Counted from the stretch's first letter, positions 1 through 9,448 are shown. The stretch is DNA of 64,000 bases from Hyphomicrobiaceae bacterium (GCA_022844225.1 JALHMC010000010.1:1-64000); one strand, 5' to 3'. Translations and numbers: made by a program. Notes: generated by a model from the letters alone, not told the origin.

Positions 1-2
1 TC

Positions 3-149
3 GCATCGAATTTCCCGGTCGATGGGCTCAAGGGATCGTGGGACTATCTCTATTCCTGCTTCAAAGCCGCGGTGTCCGACATGCCCCTCGCCGACCGCCG
101 GAAGATGTTCGCGGAGAATTCGCTGAGGTTTTATGGGATCAAGGTGTGA
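3..149 (+). CDS. Amidohydrolase-family protein, C-terminal end (5' part outside window)
   Basis: An open frame enters from the left edge and stops at 147-149, giving the last 48 residues of a protein. It reads SNFPVDG near the start and ends MFAENSLRFYGIKV. This matches the usual C-terminus of the amidohydrolase 2 (TIM-barrel metal-dependent hydrolase) family. There the SNFPVD strand is followed by helices and a final MF..NA..FY.I tail. Catalytic residues lie outside the window, so substrate cannot be inferred. A closely related tail occurs again at 1398-1523. The family call is an inference from the tail only. Confidence 0.65.
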   Translation, partial: ASNFPVDGLKGSWDYLYSCFKAAVSDMPLADRRKMFAENSLRFYGIKV

Positions 150-423
150 GGGCGAGTGGGGGGGGGGGACGTGGCATCCTTGCCCCGGAGGAAGTCCGGG
201 CCAGACATGGCGTCGGCAATGCGAAGATTGCGGAGGTTGGCCAGCGGCCGGACCCGACCTGACGTTAGCGGAGCACCAAGCAGAAGTGCGCTGGAAACCC
301 ACCGTCGGCGCCCCTTCGGCCTTGGGCCCAAAGGGTGCGTCCAGGGTGTCGCCAAACTCACAACGTTCGTGGCAGCTGATGAGGGGATCACCGACCGGTT
401 GGGAGTTCTCACCCTTGTTTCGT

Positions 424-936
424 TCAGCTCATCAGGAGCCGCTCCAAGCGGCGCTGCCAGTACTCGGCTTCGGAGCGATTTTCGTAACAACCTAATGCCA
501 GCGGCAAGTTGCCAGTCCACTCCATCCGAACTTCGTAAAGATCGCCGTCCATTTCACGTTCTATACACTTGATGACGGGCTGTTGCAGTGCGTCGAAGTT
601 GGTGTCTATCGACCGCAACAGCCAAAGCCTGCCGCGCACACTGCCGTGTACACGCCTCTTTTCCGCATCAAACCGGAGACACTGCGGCTGAACCCCCGCA
701 TAGGCGATCAGCCCCGTAATTGCGCTGAATCCAGCGAAAGCCAGCAACGTCAAAAGGCCCGCCACCTTGCCGCCATGCCAAGGCCAACTCCAAACCTCGG
801 GGAGGAAAGCCGCCGTGGCAAACAGAAATCCGGCACTGAATAATGCGATAATGACACTGAACAACGGCTCGGAACCTTCCAGGTAAACGATACCTTTCTG
901 ATCCTCGGAGAAGTATTCGGGCAGGTTGGTTTTCAT
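424..936 (-). CDS. Two-helix membrane protein of unknown function
   Basis: This encodes 170 residues starting with MKTNLPEYF. Two hydrophobic segments lie at about residues 24-45 and 55-80. A mostly soluble C-terminal half follows, with alternating beta-like stretches (LRFDAEKRRVHGSV and YEVRMEWTG), which could be a PH-like domain. I do not recognise a named family. It stands alone on the minus strand between the amidohydrolase end and the Sir2/amidohydrolase remnant. The opposite-strand frames over this stretch look like shadows because they lack consistent features. The gene is probably real given its membrane pattern, but no function is assigned. Confidence 0.6.
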   Translation of the reverse strand: MKTNLPEYFSEDQKGIVYLEGSEPLFSVIIALFSAGFLFATAAFLPEVWSWPWHGGKVAGLLTLLAFAGFSAITGLIAYAGVQPQCLRFDAEKRRVHGSVRGRLWLLRSIDTNFDALQQPVIKCIEREMDGDLYEVRMEWTGNLPLALGCYENRSEAEYWQRRLERLLMS

Positions 937-1316
937 GAGCGGTTAACCCGACTATTAGCTCAGACGAACTGGCAGGCGTGGCGACCCAATTCGGAGCTGT
1001 GGCCGCAATTCGCCGGGCATAACAGAGGCTTGAGTTAATGCGGACTAGATCGAGCGTCAACCTGATCGCCTGACAGCAGCGTACGTGAGCTTTATCAATG
1101 GAGTACGAACACGCAATCGGTTCGCTTCTGAGAAAAGCGACCGTGGCATTGGATGAGGAGAACATTGTCGCTACGGGTCACGTGCACGCATCACAGGCTG
1201 CACGGTCTCAGCAATCCCACCCCCAGTTGCGCACATGATCCGCCGACGGCATGTACGCGTCACGTCGCGTCGCCCCACAGCCGCGCCTGCCTACGCAGCG
1301 CCTTCGCCCCCTGCCC
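937..1316. other. Gene-free stretch before the chimeric remnant
   Basis: I see no coding frame with recognisable features here. The stretch follows the start of the 170-residue membrane protein and would contain its promoter on the minus strand, but I could not pick out convincing promoter boxes. The right end abuts the Sir2 tail remnant. Confidence 0.4.
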
Positions 1317-1400
1317 TCAATTCACCCCCACCGCCTTGCTCACGGTCGTGCCGATTTCGGCCTTGATGACGAGGTCGGCGATGGCGTCCTGGTCGGTGGG
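1317..1400 (-). pseudogene. Remnant: last 27 codons of a Sir2 deacetylase gene
   Basis: On the minus strand this reads DQDAIADLVIKAEIGTTVSK and then AVGVN and a stop. It parallels the end of the intact Sir2 gene at 3037-3783, which has [20 protein letters not shown]. By eye the DNA differs at about 8 of 81 positions. It has no upstream coding continuation: at about 1398-1400 the match passes directly into an amidohydrolase tail on the other strand. It is therefore a fragment, not a gene. Confidence 0.8.
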
Positions 1401-1523
1401 GTGAAGGGGTCGTGGGACTATCTCTATTCCTGCTTCAAGGCCGCGATGTCCGACAGGCCCCTCGCCGACCGCCGGAAGATGTTCGCGGAGAATGCGTTGC
1501 GGTTTTATGGGATCAAGGTGTGA
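1398..1523 (+). pseudogene. Remnant: last 41 codons of an amidohydrolase gene
   Basis: The frame reads GSWDYLYSCFKAAMSDRPLA and later ENALRFYGIKV before TGA at 1521-1523. It is nearly the same as the tail at 33-149, with about 7 differences in 117 bases counted by eye. Upstream of 1398 the homology stops and the sequence becomes the reversed Sir2 tail. The two fragments touch in a GGG-rich stretch (GGTGGGGTGAAGG). This suggests a deletion between a divergent Sir2/amidohydrolase pair that removed both 5' parts. Confidence 0.8.
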
Positions 1524-1548
1524 CGGCTCTTCCGAGCCCGGGAGTCGG

Positions 1549-1752
1549 TCAAGCAAAACCGGCTTTCGTCGGGATTCCCATCTTCTTGAGCGCCGCGACG
1601 ACCGGGCATAAGCCGGTGAACGATGCCTGGATAAGATGGACGCCCATCACGCCGGTGAGCCACAGCCAGTTTTTCGAGTGGTAGACAGCCAGCAGCGTGC
1701 TAGCCAGCACGACGCTGCCGACCACCAACAAAATCGTTCTCTCAACTGTCAT
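1549..1752 (-). CDS. YgaP-like DUF2892 inner-membrane protein
   Basis: This encodes a 67-residue protein. It has one or two hydrophobic helices: residues 6-24, ILLVVGSVVLASTLLAVY, then WLWLTGVMGVHLIQASFTG. A GLCPV motif follows, typical of the DUF2892 transmembrane domain. In YgaP-type proteins that domain accompanies a rhodanese, but here it stands alone, as is common. The start at 1752 is preceded by GGAGGAG about 5 bases upstream, a strong ribosome binding site. It is divergent from the LysR gene at 2139, with a palindromic operator candidate between them. Regulation by that LysR protein is plausible but unproven. Confidence 0.8.
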   Translation of the reverse strand: MTVERTILLVVGSVVLASTLLAVYHSKNWLWLTGVMGVHLIQASFTGLCPVVAALKKMGIPTKAGFA

Positions 1753-2138
1753 GATCGCTCCTCCTTCGGAAACCTCTCAGCCGCGGAACGCCCCGGCGGA
1801 TACGTTCATTGGCTGCCTCCCGACTCTCAGTCGATAGAGAGGGACGGAGATCCCTTAGCGAATGATCTGACCCAATATTGCAAAGCTTCGAAAATACCCG
1901 CAATAACTCGACCTCCGTCCCCCATTCAGTGTCAGGCATCAGGCCGTAGTTCGCGCCCCCTAGGCTGAAGGCCGCGAATTTCAGGCCCTTGTCTCTTGTC
2001 GGGACACACGCGTGCAACACCAGCCATTCAACGCTGATAATTCCGACCGGGGAACTATTCTTTGGCTATGAAATGATAGCCCAGGGTTATCATTGCGCCG
2101 GACTAAGATAGCCGGAGGCTGCAGCAAGCGAGGCACCC
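1753..2138. other. Divergent intergenic region between YgaP-like gene and LysR gene
   Basis: This 386-base gap lies between two diverging genes and should carry both promoters. A near-perfect palindrome at 2072-2094 is its clearest element. A 92-codon minus-strand frame (1742-2020) crosses it, but it shows no family features and overlaps the YgaP-like start, so I do not annotate it. Confidence 0.5.
2072..2094. promoter_or_regulatory. Palindromic operator candidate (LysR type)
   Basis: A 23-bp palindrome has arms AATGATAGCCC and GGGTTATCATT around a central A. Ten of eleven pairs match, with one G/T mismatch. It contains a T-N11-A core (T at 2077, A at 2089), the general form bound by LysR-type regulators. 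It lies 45 bp before the LysR start, so it may serve autoregulation and control of the divergent membrane gene. Confidence 0.55.
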
Positions 2139-3017
2139 ATGGAGATGGCGCAGATCAAGTACGTCCTGGCTGCGGCAAGAGTGCTGAATTTCACGAAGGC
2201 TGCACAGGACTGCAACGTCTCTCAGCCGGCTCTCACCAAAGGGATCAAAGCGCTCGAGGAGGAACTCGGCGGGCTAATCTTTCATCGAGAAGGTAAGCGC
2301 ATCCTGGTCAGCGAATTCGGCCGATCGATGCTTACGCGACTCCAGCGCGTCTTTGACGAGGCCGAGGCGGCACGAGCACTCGCGAACAACTACCGCCTAT
2401 TGAAGCGGACTCCGGTCCGCCTGGGCGTCATGTCGACGATCGGCTACGGGCGGCTGGCCAGGTTCATCGGCAAGGTGGAGAAAGCTCACGAGGGACTGGA
2501 ACTGTCCGTGAGCGAGCTGCGTCTGCCGGAGCTGACGCAAAAGCTCGACGCCGGAGATATCGATCTGGCGATACTCAATCCGACGCCTGGGCTCGACACC
2601 AAATACCGCATCTCGAAGCTCTACGACGAGGCTTACGTCGTCGCTCTGCCGCCGGGCCATCGCTTTTCCGAGAAAAGTACCATTTCGTTGGCGGACCTCG
2701 CTGGCGAAGCCTACGTCGACAGACTCGCCTGCGAAATGCGGGAGGCGGTCATGGCTGCGTGCTCTGACAAGAAGGTCGAACTCTATGCGCGCTTTCGATC
2801 CGAACGAGAGGACTGGGTGCAGGCCATGGTGAAGGAAGGTATCGGTTTTGCCTTCGTCCCAGAGCATAACGTCACTGTGCAAGGACTCGTACAGCGGCCC
2901 CTGGTCGATCCAAAAGTTTCGCGGACGGTCGCTCTTGCATCTGTGATCGGCCGCCAATTCGGTTCCGGTGTCAGGGCGTTCGTGCAGGCAGCCCACGCTT
3001 ATCCATGGCAGGAGTAG
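2139..3017 (+). CDS. LysR-family transcriptional regulator
   Basis: This encodes 292 residues, the usual LysR length. The N-terminal winged helix-turn-helix covers about residues 1-60 and includes ARVLNFTKAAQDCNVSQPAL followed by TKGIKALEEELG. The rest is a two-lobed periplasmic-binding-like effector domain starting near RLGVMSTIGYG, with the DLAILNP strand and the GIGFAFVP stretch near the end. It is divergent from the YgaP-like gene and has a palindrome just upstream. Two in-frame ATGs (2139 and 2145) are possible; GAGG six bases before 2139 favours the first. The effector is unknown. It ends 20 bp from the convergent Sir2 gene. Confidence 0.9.
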   Translation: MEMAQIKYVLAAARVLNFTKAAQDCNVSQPALTKGIKALEEELGGLIFHREGKRILVSEFGRSMLTRLQRVFDEAEAARALANNYRLLKRTPVRLGVMSTIGYGRLARFIGKVEKAHEGLELSVSELRLPELTQKLDAGDIDLAILNPTPGLDTKYRISKLYDEAYVVALPPGHRFSEKSTISLADLAGEAYVDRLACEMREAVMAACSDKKVELYARFRSEREDWVQAMVKEGIGFAFVPEHNVTVQGLVQRPLVDPKVSRTVALASVIGRQFGSGVRAFVQAAHAYPWQE

Positions 3018-3036
3018 TGTTTAACCACTGCCACCA

Positions 3037-3783
3037 CTAGTTCACCCCCACCGCCTTGCTCAGCGTTGTCCCGATCTCGGCATTGATGACGAGGTCGGCG
3101 ATGTCGTCCTGGTCGGTGGGCTCGCGGTTGACGATGACATACTTGGCGCCGAGGCGCTTGGCCATGACGGGGAAGCCCGCCGCCGGGTAGACCACCAGCG
3201 ACGAGCCGATGGTGATCATCAGGTCGGCCTGGTTCGTCACGTCGTGGGCGCGCTCCATGGCGTCCTCGGGCATGGCCTGTCCGAAGGAGATGGTGGCCGT
3301 CTTCAGTATGCCGCCGCAGGCCATGCACTTCGGCAGGGTCTCGTTGTCGTCGAAGATCTGCCTGACCCAGTCGAGCTCGTGGCGGCGTTTGCAGTCGAGG
3401 CAGGCGGCGTAAGTGGAGTTGCCGTGCAGCTCGATGACCTTGTCGTCGGGAATGCCCGAGGCCTGATGCAGCCCGTCTATGTTCTGTGTGATAACGGCGA
3501 GCATCTTGCCCTCGTCGACGAGGCGCGCGAGGGCGCGGTGGCCGGCGTTGGGCTCGGCCTTGCGCATGGTCTCGTCGGTTGCGAACTTGCGGCGCCAGCT
3601 CTCGCGGCGCATTTCCTCGGAGGCGAGAAAGTCCTGGAATTCGATGGGCCGGTACTTGGTCCAGATGCCGCCGGGCGAGCGGAAGTCGGGAATGCCTGAT
3701 TCCGTCGAGATGCCGGCGCCGGTGAAGGCGACGATGCGGCGGGCACCGGCGATCATTCGTTTCAGCTCATCGACATCAGACAT
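3037..3783 (-). CDS. cobB: Sir2-family NAD-dependent protein deacylase
   Basis: This encodes 248 residues from [10 protein letters not shown]. The NAD-binding GAGIS motif is near residue 22, followed by [16 protein letters not shown] and the catalytic His of ELHGN come next. Two Cys pairs (CLDC and CMAC) would hold the structural zinc, and GSSLVVYPA lies near the end. The protein would remove acetyl or other acyl groups from lysines using NAD+ in the cytoplasm. The ATG at 3783 has GGAG upstream; a longer frame to 3855 adds a non-homologous extension. The last 27 codons recur as a remnant at 1317-1400, so a second copy existed nearby. CobB-like naming is by family; the exact acyl preference is not visible. 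Confidence 0.9.
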   Translation of the reverse strand: MSDVDELKRMIAGARRIVAFTGAGISTESGIPDFRSPGGIWTKYRPIEFQDFLASEEMRRESWRRKFATDETMRKAEPNAGHRALARLVDEGKMLAVITQNIDGLHQASGIPDDKVIELHGNSTYAACLDCKRRHELDWVRQIFDDNETLPKCMACGGILKTATISFGQAMPEDAMERAHDVTNQADLMITIGSSLVVYPAAGFPVMAKRLGAKYVIVNREPTDQDDIADLVINAEIGTTLSKAVGVN

Positions 3784-3832
3784 GGGGGCTCCGTCAGGCT
3801 GGCAAGTGCCGTTTCGGGTGTGCGCAGACCGC

Positions 3833-3848
3833 CGATTCACGTGGAACA
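3833..3848. promoter_or_regulatory. Degenerate parS-like palindrome
   Basis: CGATTCACGTGGAACA matches the alphaproteobacterial parS consensus TGTTTCACGTGAAACA at 13 of 16 positions. It lies 50 bp upstream of the Sir2 start. It is less convincing than the sites at 17.5 and 23.6 kb and may not bind ParB. Confidence 0.25.
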
Positions 3849-4025
3849 CGGGCAACTGCTCCGAGATCCGCTCGTCGATCCAACAGGATTCTCATTTTTC
3901 ACGGTATCTCGAGTCAACGGATTCCATCAGGGTCACGGGCTTCGGCTCATAGCGCCCACCTTGACCGGCACCCCTATTCGGCCGCATTACGGCGCCAAAG
4001 CACTGGATCGACACGGGAACGCCCC

Positions 4026-6668
4026 ATGGCAACCGAACGCTACAACGCGCCTGAGCGCGAGCAGCACTGGCAGAAGGTGTGGGAGGAGAAAGAAACCTTC
4101 CGTACCGCGACCGATACGTCGCGGCCGAAGTGCTATGTGCTCGAGATGTTCCCCTATCCGTCCGGTCGCATCCACATGGGGCACGTGCGGAACTACACGA
4201 TGGGCGATGTGCTGGCGCGGTTCAAGCGGGCGCAAGGCTTCAACGTGCTGCATCCCATGGGCTGGGACGCGTTCGGCATGCCGGCCGAGAACGCCGCCAT
4301 GGAGCGCAAGACGCATCCGGCGAAATGGACCTACGAAAACATCGCCGCGATGAAGGGACAGCTCAAGAGCATGGGGCTGTCGCTGGACTGGTCGCGCGAG
4401 GTCGCGACGTGCGATCCGTCCTACTACGTACATCAGCAGCGCATCTTCCTCGACATGCTGGCGAAGGACCTCGCCTACCGGCGCAAGGCGAAGGTGAATT
4501 GGGATCCGGTGGACCAGACCGTGCTCGCCAACGAGCAGGTGATCGATGGGCGCGGCTGGCGCTCCGGCGCACTGGTCGAGCAGCGCGACCTCGCGCAATG
4601 GGCGTTCCGGATCACACACTATACACAAGACCTGCTGGAAGCTCTCGGGACGCTGGAGAAGTGGCCCGAGAAAGTGCGCCTGATGCAGGAGAACTGGATC
4701 GGGCGATCCGAGGGCCTGATGATGCGGTGGCGGCTCGCTGCGGGAACCGCACCCGCCGGACATTCCGAACTGGAGATCTTCACGACGCGCCCGGACACGT
4801 TGTTCGGTGCCTCGTTCATGGCGATCGCGCCGGACCACCCACTGGCGAAAGCGGCAGCCGAGAAGAACGCGAAGCTCGCCGCTTTCTGCGAGGAATGCCG
4901 GCGCATGGGTACGTCGGTCGCCGAGATCGAAAGCGCGGAGAAGATGGGCTTCGACACGGGCATCAAGGCGGTGCATCCGTTCGATCCCAACTGGCAGGTG
5001 CCGGTCTTTGTGGCGAACTTCATCCTGATGGACTACGGCACGGGCGCGATTTTCGGCTGCCCCGCACATGATCAGCGCGACATCGAGTTCGCAAAGAAAT
5101 ATGGCCTGCCGATCATCCCGGTCGTGGCGCCAAAAGCCGAGCCGCGGCGGGGCGAGGCAATCGCCAAGATCCACGAGGGCGTGGCGTTCCTCGACGACGG
5201 CGAGATGATCAACTCGAAGTTCCTCGATGGATTGAGCCCTACGGCTGCGTTCGACGCGGTGGCGACGCGGCTCGAAGGGGAGAAGCTCGGCGGCAAGCCC
5301 GTTGCCGAGCGCAAGGTCAATTATCGGCTCCGTGACTGGGGCATCTCTCGCCAGCGCTACTGGGGCTGTCCGATCCCGGTCGTGCACTGCGGCGATTGCG
5401 GAATCGTGCCGGTGCCTCGCGAGCAGCTACCGGTCGTGCTGCCGGACGATGCGAGCTTTGATCTGCCCGGCAATCCGCTGGACCGGCACCCGACCTGGAA
5501 GCATGTCGATTGTCCGAAGTGCGGAAAGGCCGCGACCCGCGAGACGGACACGATGGACACGTTCGTCGATTCATCGTGGTATTTCGCGCGCTTCACGGCG
5601 CCGGATGCGGCTACGCCGACCGATCGCGCGGCGCTCGACTACTGGATGCCCGTCGACCAGTACATCGGTGGCATCGAGCATGCGATCCTGCATCTGCTCT
5701 ATTCGCGATTCTTCTACCGTGCGATGGGCGAGACGGGCCACGGCGGCTCCACCAATCTGCGCGAGCCGTTCGCGGCGCTGTTTACGCAAGGCATGGTCGT
5801 GCACGAGACCTATCGCCGGGCCGGAATCGAGCCACCGCAGTGGTTGCTGCCCACCGAGGTGGACATCAAGGGCGAAGGCGACAAGCGCCAGGCGACCGAG
5901 TTGGCGACGGGAAAGCCGGCGGTGATCGGCTCGATCGAGAAGATGTCGAAGTCGAAGAAGAACCTCGTGGACCCCGACGACATCATTGCGAACTTCGGCG
6001 CCGATTGCGCGCGCTGGTTCATGCTTTCGGACAGCCCACCCGAGCGCGACGTGATCTGGACGGAAGCTGGCGTGTCGAGCGCCGGGCGCTTCATGCAGCG
6101 CGTGTGGCGTCTCGTCGACCAGACGACCGAGAAGGCTGTCGCGAAAGATGCGATGAAGCCGGGCAAATTCGGACCCGAAGCGATGGCTCTCCGGCGTGCG
6201 GCACACAAAGCGCTTGATCAGGTGGCGCGCAACATCGAGGCGCTACGCTTCAACGTGGCCGTTGCGCAGTTGTATGAGCTATCCAATGCGCTGTCCGAGT
6301 CGTTCGGCAAATCGGGAGACGGGCTTGCCTGGGCCCAGCGCGAGGCTACCGAGTTGCTGGTGCAAATGCTCGGTCCGATGATGCCGCATCTGGGCGAGGA
6401 GTGCTGGACGCGACTTGGATACAACACCCTTCTGGCAGAAGCGCCCTGGCCCAAGTTGGAGGCCGCCCTGCTCGTTGACGATACTGTCGTCATTGCCGTA
6501 CAGGTCAATGGTAAACGCCGGGATGAGCTGACCGTCAGCCGCACCGCCGGCAATGGCGAAGTGGAAGCCGCTGCGATGAGGCTGGACTCGGTGGTGAGAG
6601 CCCTCGAAGGGCGAACGCCGAAGAAGGTGATCGTGGTGCCGCAGAGGATCGTCAATGTGGTCGTGTGA
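4026..6668 (+). CDS. leuS: Leucyl-tRNA synthetase
   Basis: This encodes 880 residues, full length for bacterial LeuRS. It charges tRNA-Leu with leucine using ATP. The class I HIGH signature appears as GRIHMGH near residue 45. The large CP1 editing domain follows, with TTRPDTLFG and the [15 protein letters not shown] segment. The KMSKS loop (EKMSKSKKN) is near residue 639 and a tRNA-binding anticodon domain ends the protein. The start is ATG at 4026. lptE begins inside its last codons, so leuS-lptE-holA form a co-transcribed unit, as in many alphaproteobacteria. Nothing is missing from the catalytic core. Confidence 0.98.
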   Translation: MATERYNAPEREQHWQKVWEEKETFRTATDTSRPKCYVLEMFPYPSGRIHMGHVRNYTMGDVLARFKRAQGFNVLHPMGWDAFGMPAENAAMERKTHPAKWTYENIAAMKGQLKSMGLSLDWSREVATCDPSYYVHQQRIFLDMLAKDLAYRRKAKVNWDPVDQTVLANEQVIDGRGWRSGALVEQRDLAQWAFRITHYTQDLLEALGTLEKWPEKVRLMQENWIGRSEGLMMRWRLAAGTAPAGHSELEIFTTRPDTLFGASFMAIAPDHPLAKAAAEKNAKLAAFCEECRRMGTSVAEIESAEKMGFDTGIKAVHPFDPNWQVPVFVANFILMDYGTGAIFGCPAHDQRDIEFAKKYGLPIIPVVAPKAEPRRGEAIAKIHEGVAFLDDGEMINSKFLDGLSPTAAFDAVATRLEGEKLGGKPVAERKVNYRLRDWGISRQRYWGCPIPVVHCGDCGIVPVPREQLPVVLPDDASFDLPGNPLDRHPTWKHVDCPKCGKAATRETDTMDTFVDSSWYFARFTAPDAATPTDRAALDYWMPVDQYIGGIEHAILHLLYSRFFYRAMGETGHGGSTNLREPFAALFTQGMVVHETYRRAGIEPPQWLLPTEVDIKGEGDKRQATELATGKPAVIGSIEKMSKSKKNLVDPDDIIANFGADCARWFMLSDSPPERDVIWTEAGVSSAGRFMQRVWRLVDQTTEKAVAKDAMKPGKFGPEAMALRRAAHKALDQVARNIEALRFNVAVAQLYELSNALSESFGKSGDGLAWAQREATELLVQMLGPMMPHLGEECWTRLGYNTLLAEAPWPKLEAALLVDDTVVIAVQVNGKRRDELTVSRTAGNGEVEAAAMRLDSVVRALEGRTPKKVIVVPQRIVNVVV

Positions 6669-7218
6669 CCCGCGTGCCGCTCTGGACCGTTACCCGTTCG
6701 CCCGGGTGGTTGGGCGCGTGGCTGTGGCCCTCACCCTCGTTTCGCTTGCAGGCTGCGCCGGGGGCGACGGCTTTCGGCCTATGTATGCGCCCGACGCAAC
6801 TGGCGCGAGCGTGCAATCCCGGATGGCGAAGGTCGATGTGGCGCCTATTCCCAGCCGTGTCGGTCAACGCGTCCGCAACGAGCTGATATTCCAGAAGACC
6901 GGTGGCGGCGAGGCAGAGAGCCCGGAGTATCGACTCGACATCACGATCCGCGAGGCGCTGGCTTCGACTCTCGTAAAGAACACTGGCGAGGCGCTCAGCC
7001 AGATCTACACGCTGGATGCCAATTTCAAGCTCATCCGACTTAGCGACAAGCAGGTGGTGCTCCAGGGAGCGAGCCACGGCAGAGCCGGTTTCGAGCGATT
7101 CCAGCAGATCTACTCCAACGTGCGCGCTCGCGAAGATGCCGAGAACCGCGCAGCTCGTACCGTGGCGGACGACATCAAGACGCGATTGGCGGCCGTGCTT
7201 TCGAGCAGCAAGATCTGA
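6655..7218 (+). CDS. lptE: LPS-assembly lipoprotein LptE
   Basis: This encodes 187 residues. A hydrophobic N-terminal signal ends in the lipobox LAGC (Cys about residue 34), so the protein should be lipidated and sent to the outer membrane. There LptE plugs the LptD barrel that inserts lipopolysaccharide. The YRLDITIRE and later SGKQ-like beta strands, and the position between leuS and holA, match the family. The ATG at 6655 overlaps leuS by 14 bases, which implies translational coupling. Sequence conservation in LptE is low, so the call relies on lipobox, length and gene order. Confidence 0.88.
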   Translation: MWSCDPRAALDRYPFARVVGRVAVALTLVSLAGCAGGDGFRPMYAPDATGASVQSRMAKVDVAPIPSRVGQRVRNELIFQKTGGGEAESPEYRLDITIREALASTLVKNTGEALSQIYTLDANFKLIRLSDKQVVLQGASHGRAGFERFQQIYSNVRAREDAENRAARTVADDIKTRLAAVLSSSKI

Positions 7219-7324
7219 TCCGCCGTCACCGGGTATCGCCAAGACGATCATTCTAGGGCACGACTGCGGTTCGACGCGCGTGCTCGATCGGCAAGAGCGC
7301 GGCGTCACCTGCAGGGTCCCCGTC

Positions 7325-8371
7325 ATGGTCGCCATCTCCGGTGCTCAGGTCACCAGCTTCCTCGCCAAGCCGGACCCCAAGATCAGGGCCGTCCTGCTCT
7401 ATGGGCCGGATGCCGGGCTCGTCAGCGAGCGCGCGCAGAAACTGGCGGCTCTGCTTGCTGCGCGTGATACGCCCGCCGGTGAGATCGTACGGATCGACGA
7501 CAGCGACCTCGATGGCAATCCCGAGCGGCTCAGCCTGGAACTGCTCACCGTGCCGATGTTCGGCGGCGCGAAGATCGTGCGCACGAGCACGGGTCGCCGT
7601 GTGAACACTGCCTCTCTACAGCCGCTGGTCGAGGGAGGCAGCCTTGCCGGCGTGCTTATCGTGGAGGCCGGTGCACTCCGGAAAGACGACAAGCTGAAGG
7701 CCCTCTTCGAGAAGAGTCCAATTGCCGGTGCGGTCGTCTGTTATCCGGATGAGGGCGCCTCGCTCGACGGGTTGGTCAGCGACGTGCTCAAGGCCGCGAA
7801 CCTCACCATAGCGCCCGAGGCCCGGCAAGAGCTGATCGCGCGACTCGGCGCAGACAGGGTCCTGTCACGCGCAGAAATCGAGAAGCTGGCGCTCTATACG
7901 CATGGTGCGACGCGAATAGAGCTCGCGGACGTGGAGGCCATCGTCGGGGATGCCTCGGACCTGACCATCGATCTAGCCGTCATGGCGGCGGCATCAGGCG
8001 ATCTGTCGCGAGCGCTGGCCGAGTGCGACCGGGCCGTCGCGAGCGGTGAGAGCCCGCAATCGGTGATCCTGGCGGCAGAGCGGCACTTTCACAGGTTGCA
8101 TAAACTCCGAGCAGGCGTCGACGCGGGTCGTCCCCTCGACGAGCTGACTCGCTTCATGCGACCGCCGCTGCCGCAGAAAGTCAAATTCGAGCTGGAGCGC
8201 CAAGCGCGGACCTGGACGACGCAACGGGCGGCATCCGCGATCGGGCGCATTGCCGAAGCCGTTCGGCAGGCGCGGACCACGGGCGCGGACGAAGCCGCGG
8301 TCGCCGAGAGGCTGATGATGGAGATCGCCAGGCTTGCGCGCTCCGGGGGAGCCGTGCGCCGCACTGGTTAG
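7325..8371 (+). CDS. holA: DNA polymerase III delta subunit
   Basis: This encodes 348 residues from MVAISGAQVTSFL. It has the GPDAGLVSERA stretch at the position of the degenerate P-loop of delta subunits, then the helical middle and C-terminal collar domain. Delta opens the sliding clamp as part of the clamp loader. The frame stays open upstream to 7016 but overlaps lptE, so I place the start at 7325, 106 bp after lptE. The order leuS-lptE-holA is conserved in this class. The following gap holds no clear terminator, though a GAGCCCG/CGGGCTC hairpin lies at 8482-8501. Confidence 0.93.
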   Translation: MVAISGAQVTSFLAKPDPKIRAVLLYGPDAGLVSERAQKLAALLAARDTPAGEIVRIDDSDLDGNPERLSLELLTVPMFGGAKIVRTSTGRRVNTASLQPLVEGGSLAGVLIVEAGALRKDDKLKALFEKSPIAGAVVCYPDEGASLDGLVSDVLKAANLTIAPEARQELIARLGADRVLSRAEIEKLALYTHGATRIELADVEAIVGDASDLTIDLAVMAAASGDLSRALAECDRAVASGESPQSVILAAERHFHRLHKLRAGVDAGRPLDELTRFMRPPLPQKVKFELERQARTWTTQRAASAIGRIAEAVRQARTTGADEAAVAERLMMEIARLARSGGAVRRTG

Positions 8372-8696
8372 AATGGTGGATTGAATCAAACGGACGTTTT
8401 TTCTTCTGGACAACCGCACCAAGCGGATCGCGGCGCTGTTGGCCTGATCATCAGGACTCAAACCCCTCATAAGGGCGCCGGGAGCCCGTATTTGCGGGCT
8501 CAACGGGGTGCGTGAACTCATTCCTCATTGTTCTGATCTTTTGTTTATCGCGCGTTTGTTTTCCACACGGGGTGCCCGATCCGAGTCTTGAAGCGCCGCG
8601 ATCATCTCGGTCTATGTGAGGTGTAGGTGCAGATGTGAGTCGCTCCTGGAGTCTCGGTTCGGAGACGAGGGGGTCGCATGTCGACTGGGGGATGAC
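8372..8696. other. Gap between holA and secreted-protein gene
   Basis: No gene is supported in these 325 bases. A 7-bp perfect stem (GAGCCCG at 8482-8488, CGGGCTC at 8495-8501) is present without a T run, so it is a weak terminator candidate at best. The right end should carry the promoter of the next gene. Confidence 0.4.
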
Positions 8697-9320
8697 GTGA
8701 ACAACAAACTCATCGCTGTCTTTCTGGCGGCTGGGCTGATGTGTCTCGTGGGCAGTGCTCAAGCCTACGAACCGGGTCGGCGGGACTGGGCGACCCGGGC
8801 TTTCCAAGGCCAGTACGAACCTAACGAGAAGATCCACCGGCGCTATCGGCCAGCCACCGTCAAGCACCGGCATAAACCTCGGCACCGTGTTGCGTCTCGG
8901 CCGCCACAGGTCAGGTCCTGGGCGAAGAGGCACCACCCGCACACGCCGATTCCCGACAGGTCTGGAAACGTCAGACGCGATGCGACCGGCGACGTGCAGT
9001 GCTGGCCACACGTCGAAGCCTGGAGCGTTGAGGCCAACACGGAAGACGGTGCCTGGCGCGATGCTCAAAGGAACTGGGAGAACCAGGTGCGCGCGATGTA
9101 CGGCGAGCGCTTCATGGACATCGCCCATGCGAAAGAGGGCGGCGAGCGGCAGTGCTGGGTCAGCAGTGGGAATCAATCCGTCGCGGGTCGCGTCGCAGAG
9201 ACGGTGGGCCGCGTCGTCGGTGGAGACTCGGTCGATGGGCGCAAGCACCGCTGTCGCGTCATGCTGCGGCCCTGTCAGGCCCCCAAGGACTTCAATCCTC
9301 AGACCAAGGCCGACCGCTAG
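8697..9320 (+). CDS. Secreted protein of unknown function with four cysteines
   Basis: This encodes 207 residues from a GTG start (VNNKLIAVFLAAG). A classical signal peptide ends at an AQA site near residue 22, so export to the periplasm is expected. A basic, His- and Arg-rich low-complexity stretch follows (about residues 45-95), then a folded-looking C-terminal half with CWPHVEAWSVEA, QCWVSS, HRCRVML and RPCQ. The four Cys could form two disulfides. The GTG at 8697 is chosen because GGGGAT lies just upstream and the signal peptide begins there; a longer in-frame extension to 8616 adds charged residues before the signal. No family is recognised. Confidence 0.6.
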   Translation: MNNKLIAVFLAAGLMCLVGSAQAYEPGRRDWATRAFQGQYEPNEKIHRRYRPATVKHRHKPRHRVASRPPQVRSWAKRHHPHTPIPDRSGNVRRDATGDVQCWPHVEAWSVEANTEDGAWRDAQRNWENQVRAMYGERFMDIAHAKEGGERQCWVSSGNQSVAGRVAETVGRVVGGDSVDGRKHRCRVMLRPCQAPKDFNPQTKADR

Positions 9321-9448
9321 TAAGATGAGCGGTCGTCATCGACGTGGCGGGACCGATCAGGTGCAAGCGTTCGGTCCGGGACACCGCTGCGGCTTGTCTG
9401 GCCTGTGCCTCACCCTATAGTGCCCGCCGGATAACGAGGGACACACCC

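Noticed and set aside
1742-2020. 92-codon minus-strand frame between the YgaP-like and LysR genes
   Set aside because: It overlaps the YgaP-like start, has no family features and would occupy the divergent promoter region.
3987-5387. 466-codon minus-strand frame opposite leuS
   Set aside because: It is antisense to the catalytic part of leuS and has the His/Arg-rich composition typical of shadow frames in high-GC DNA.
8482-8501. GAGCCCG/CGGGCTC hairpin as a terminator of holA
   Set aside because: No T run follows and it lies 110 bp past the stop, so termination is not supported.
8451-9248. 265-codon minus-strand frame opposite the secreted-protein gene
   Set aside because: The plus-strand frame has a clear signal peptide and start; the minus frame has no recognisable feature.
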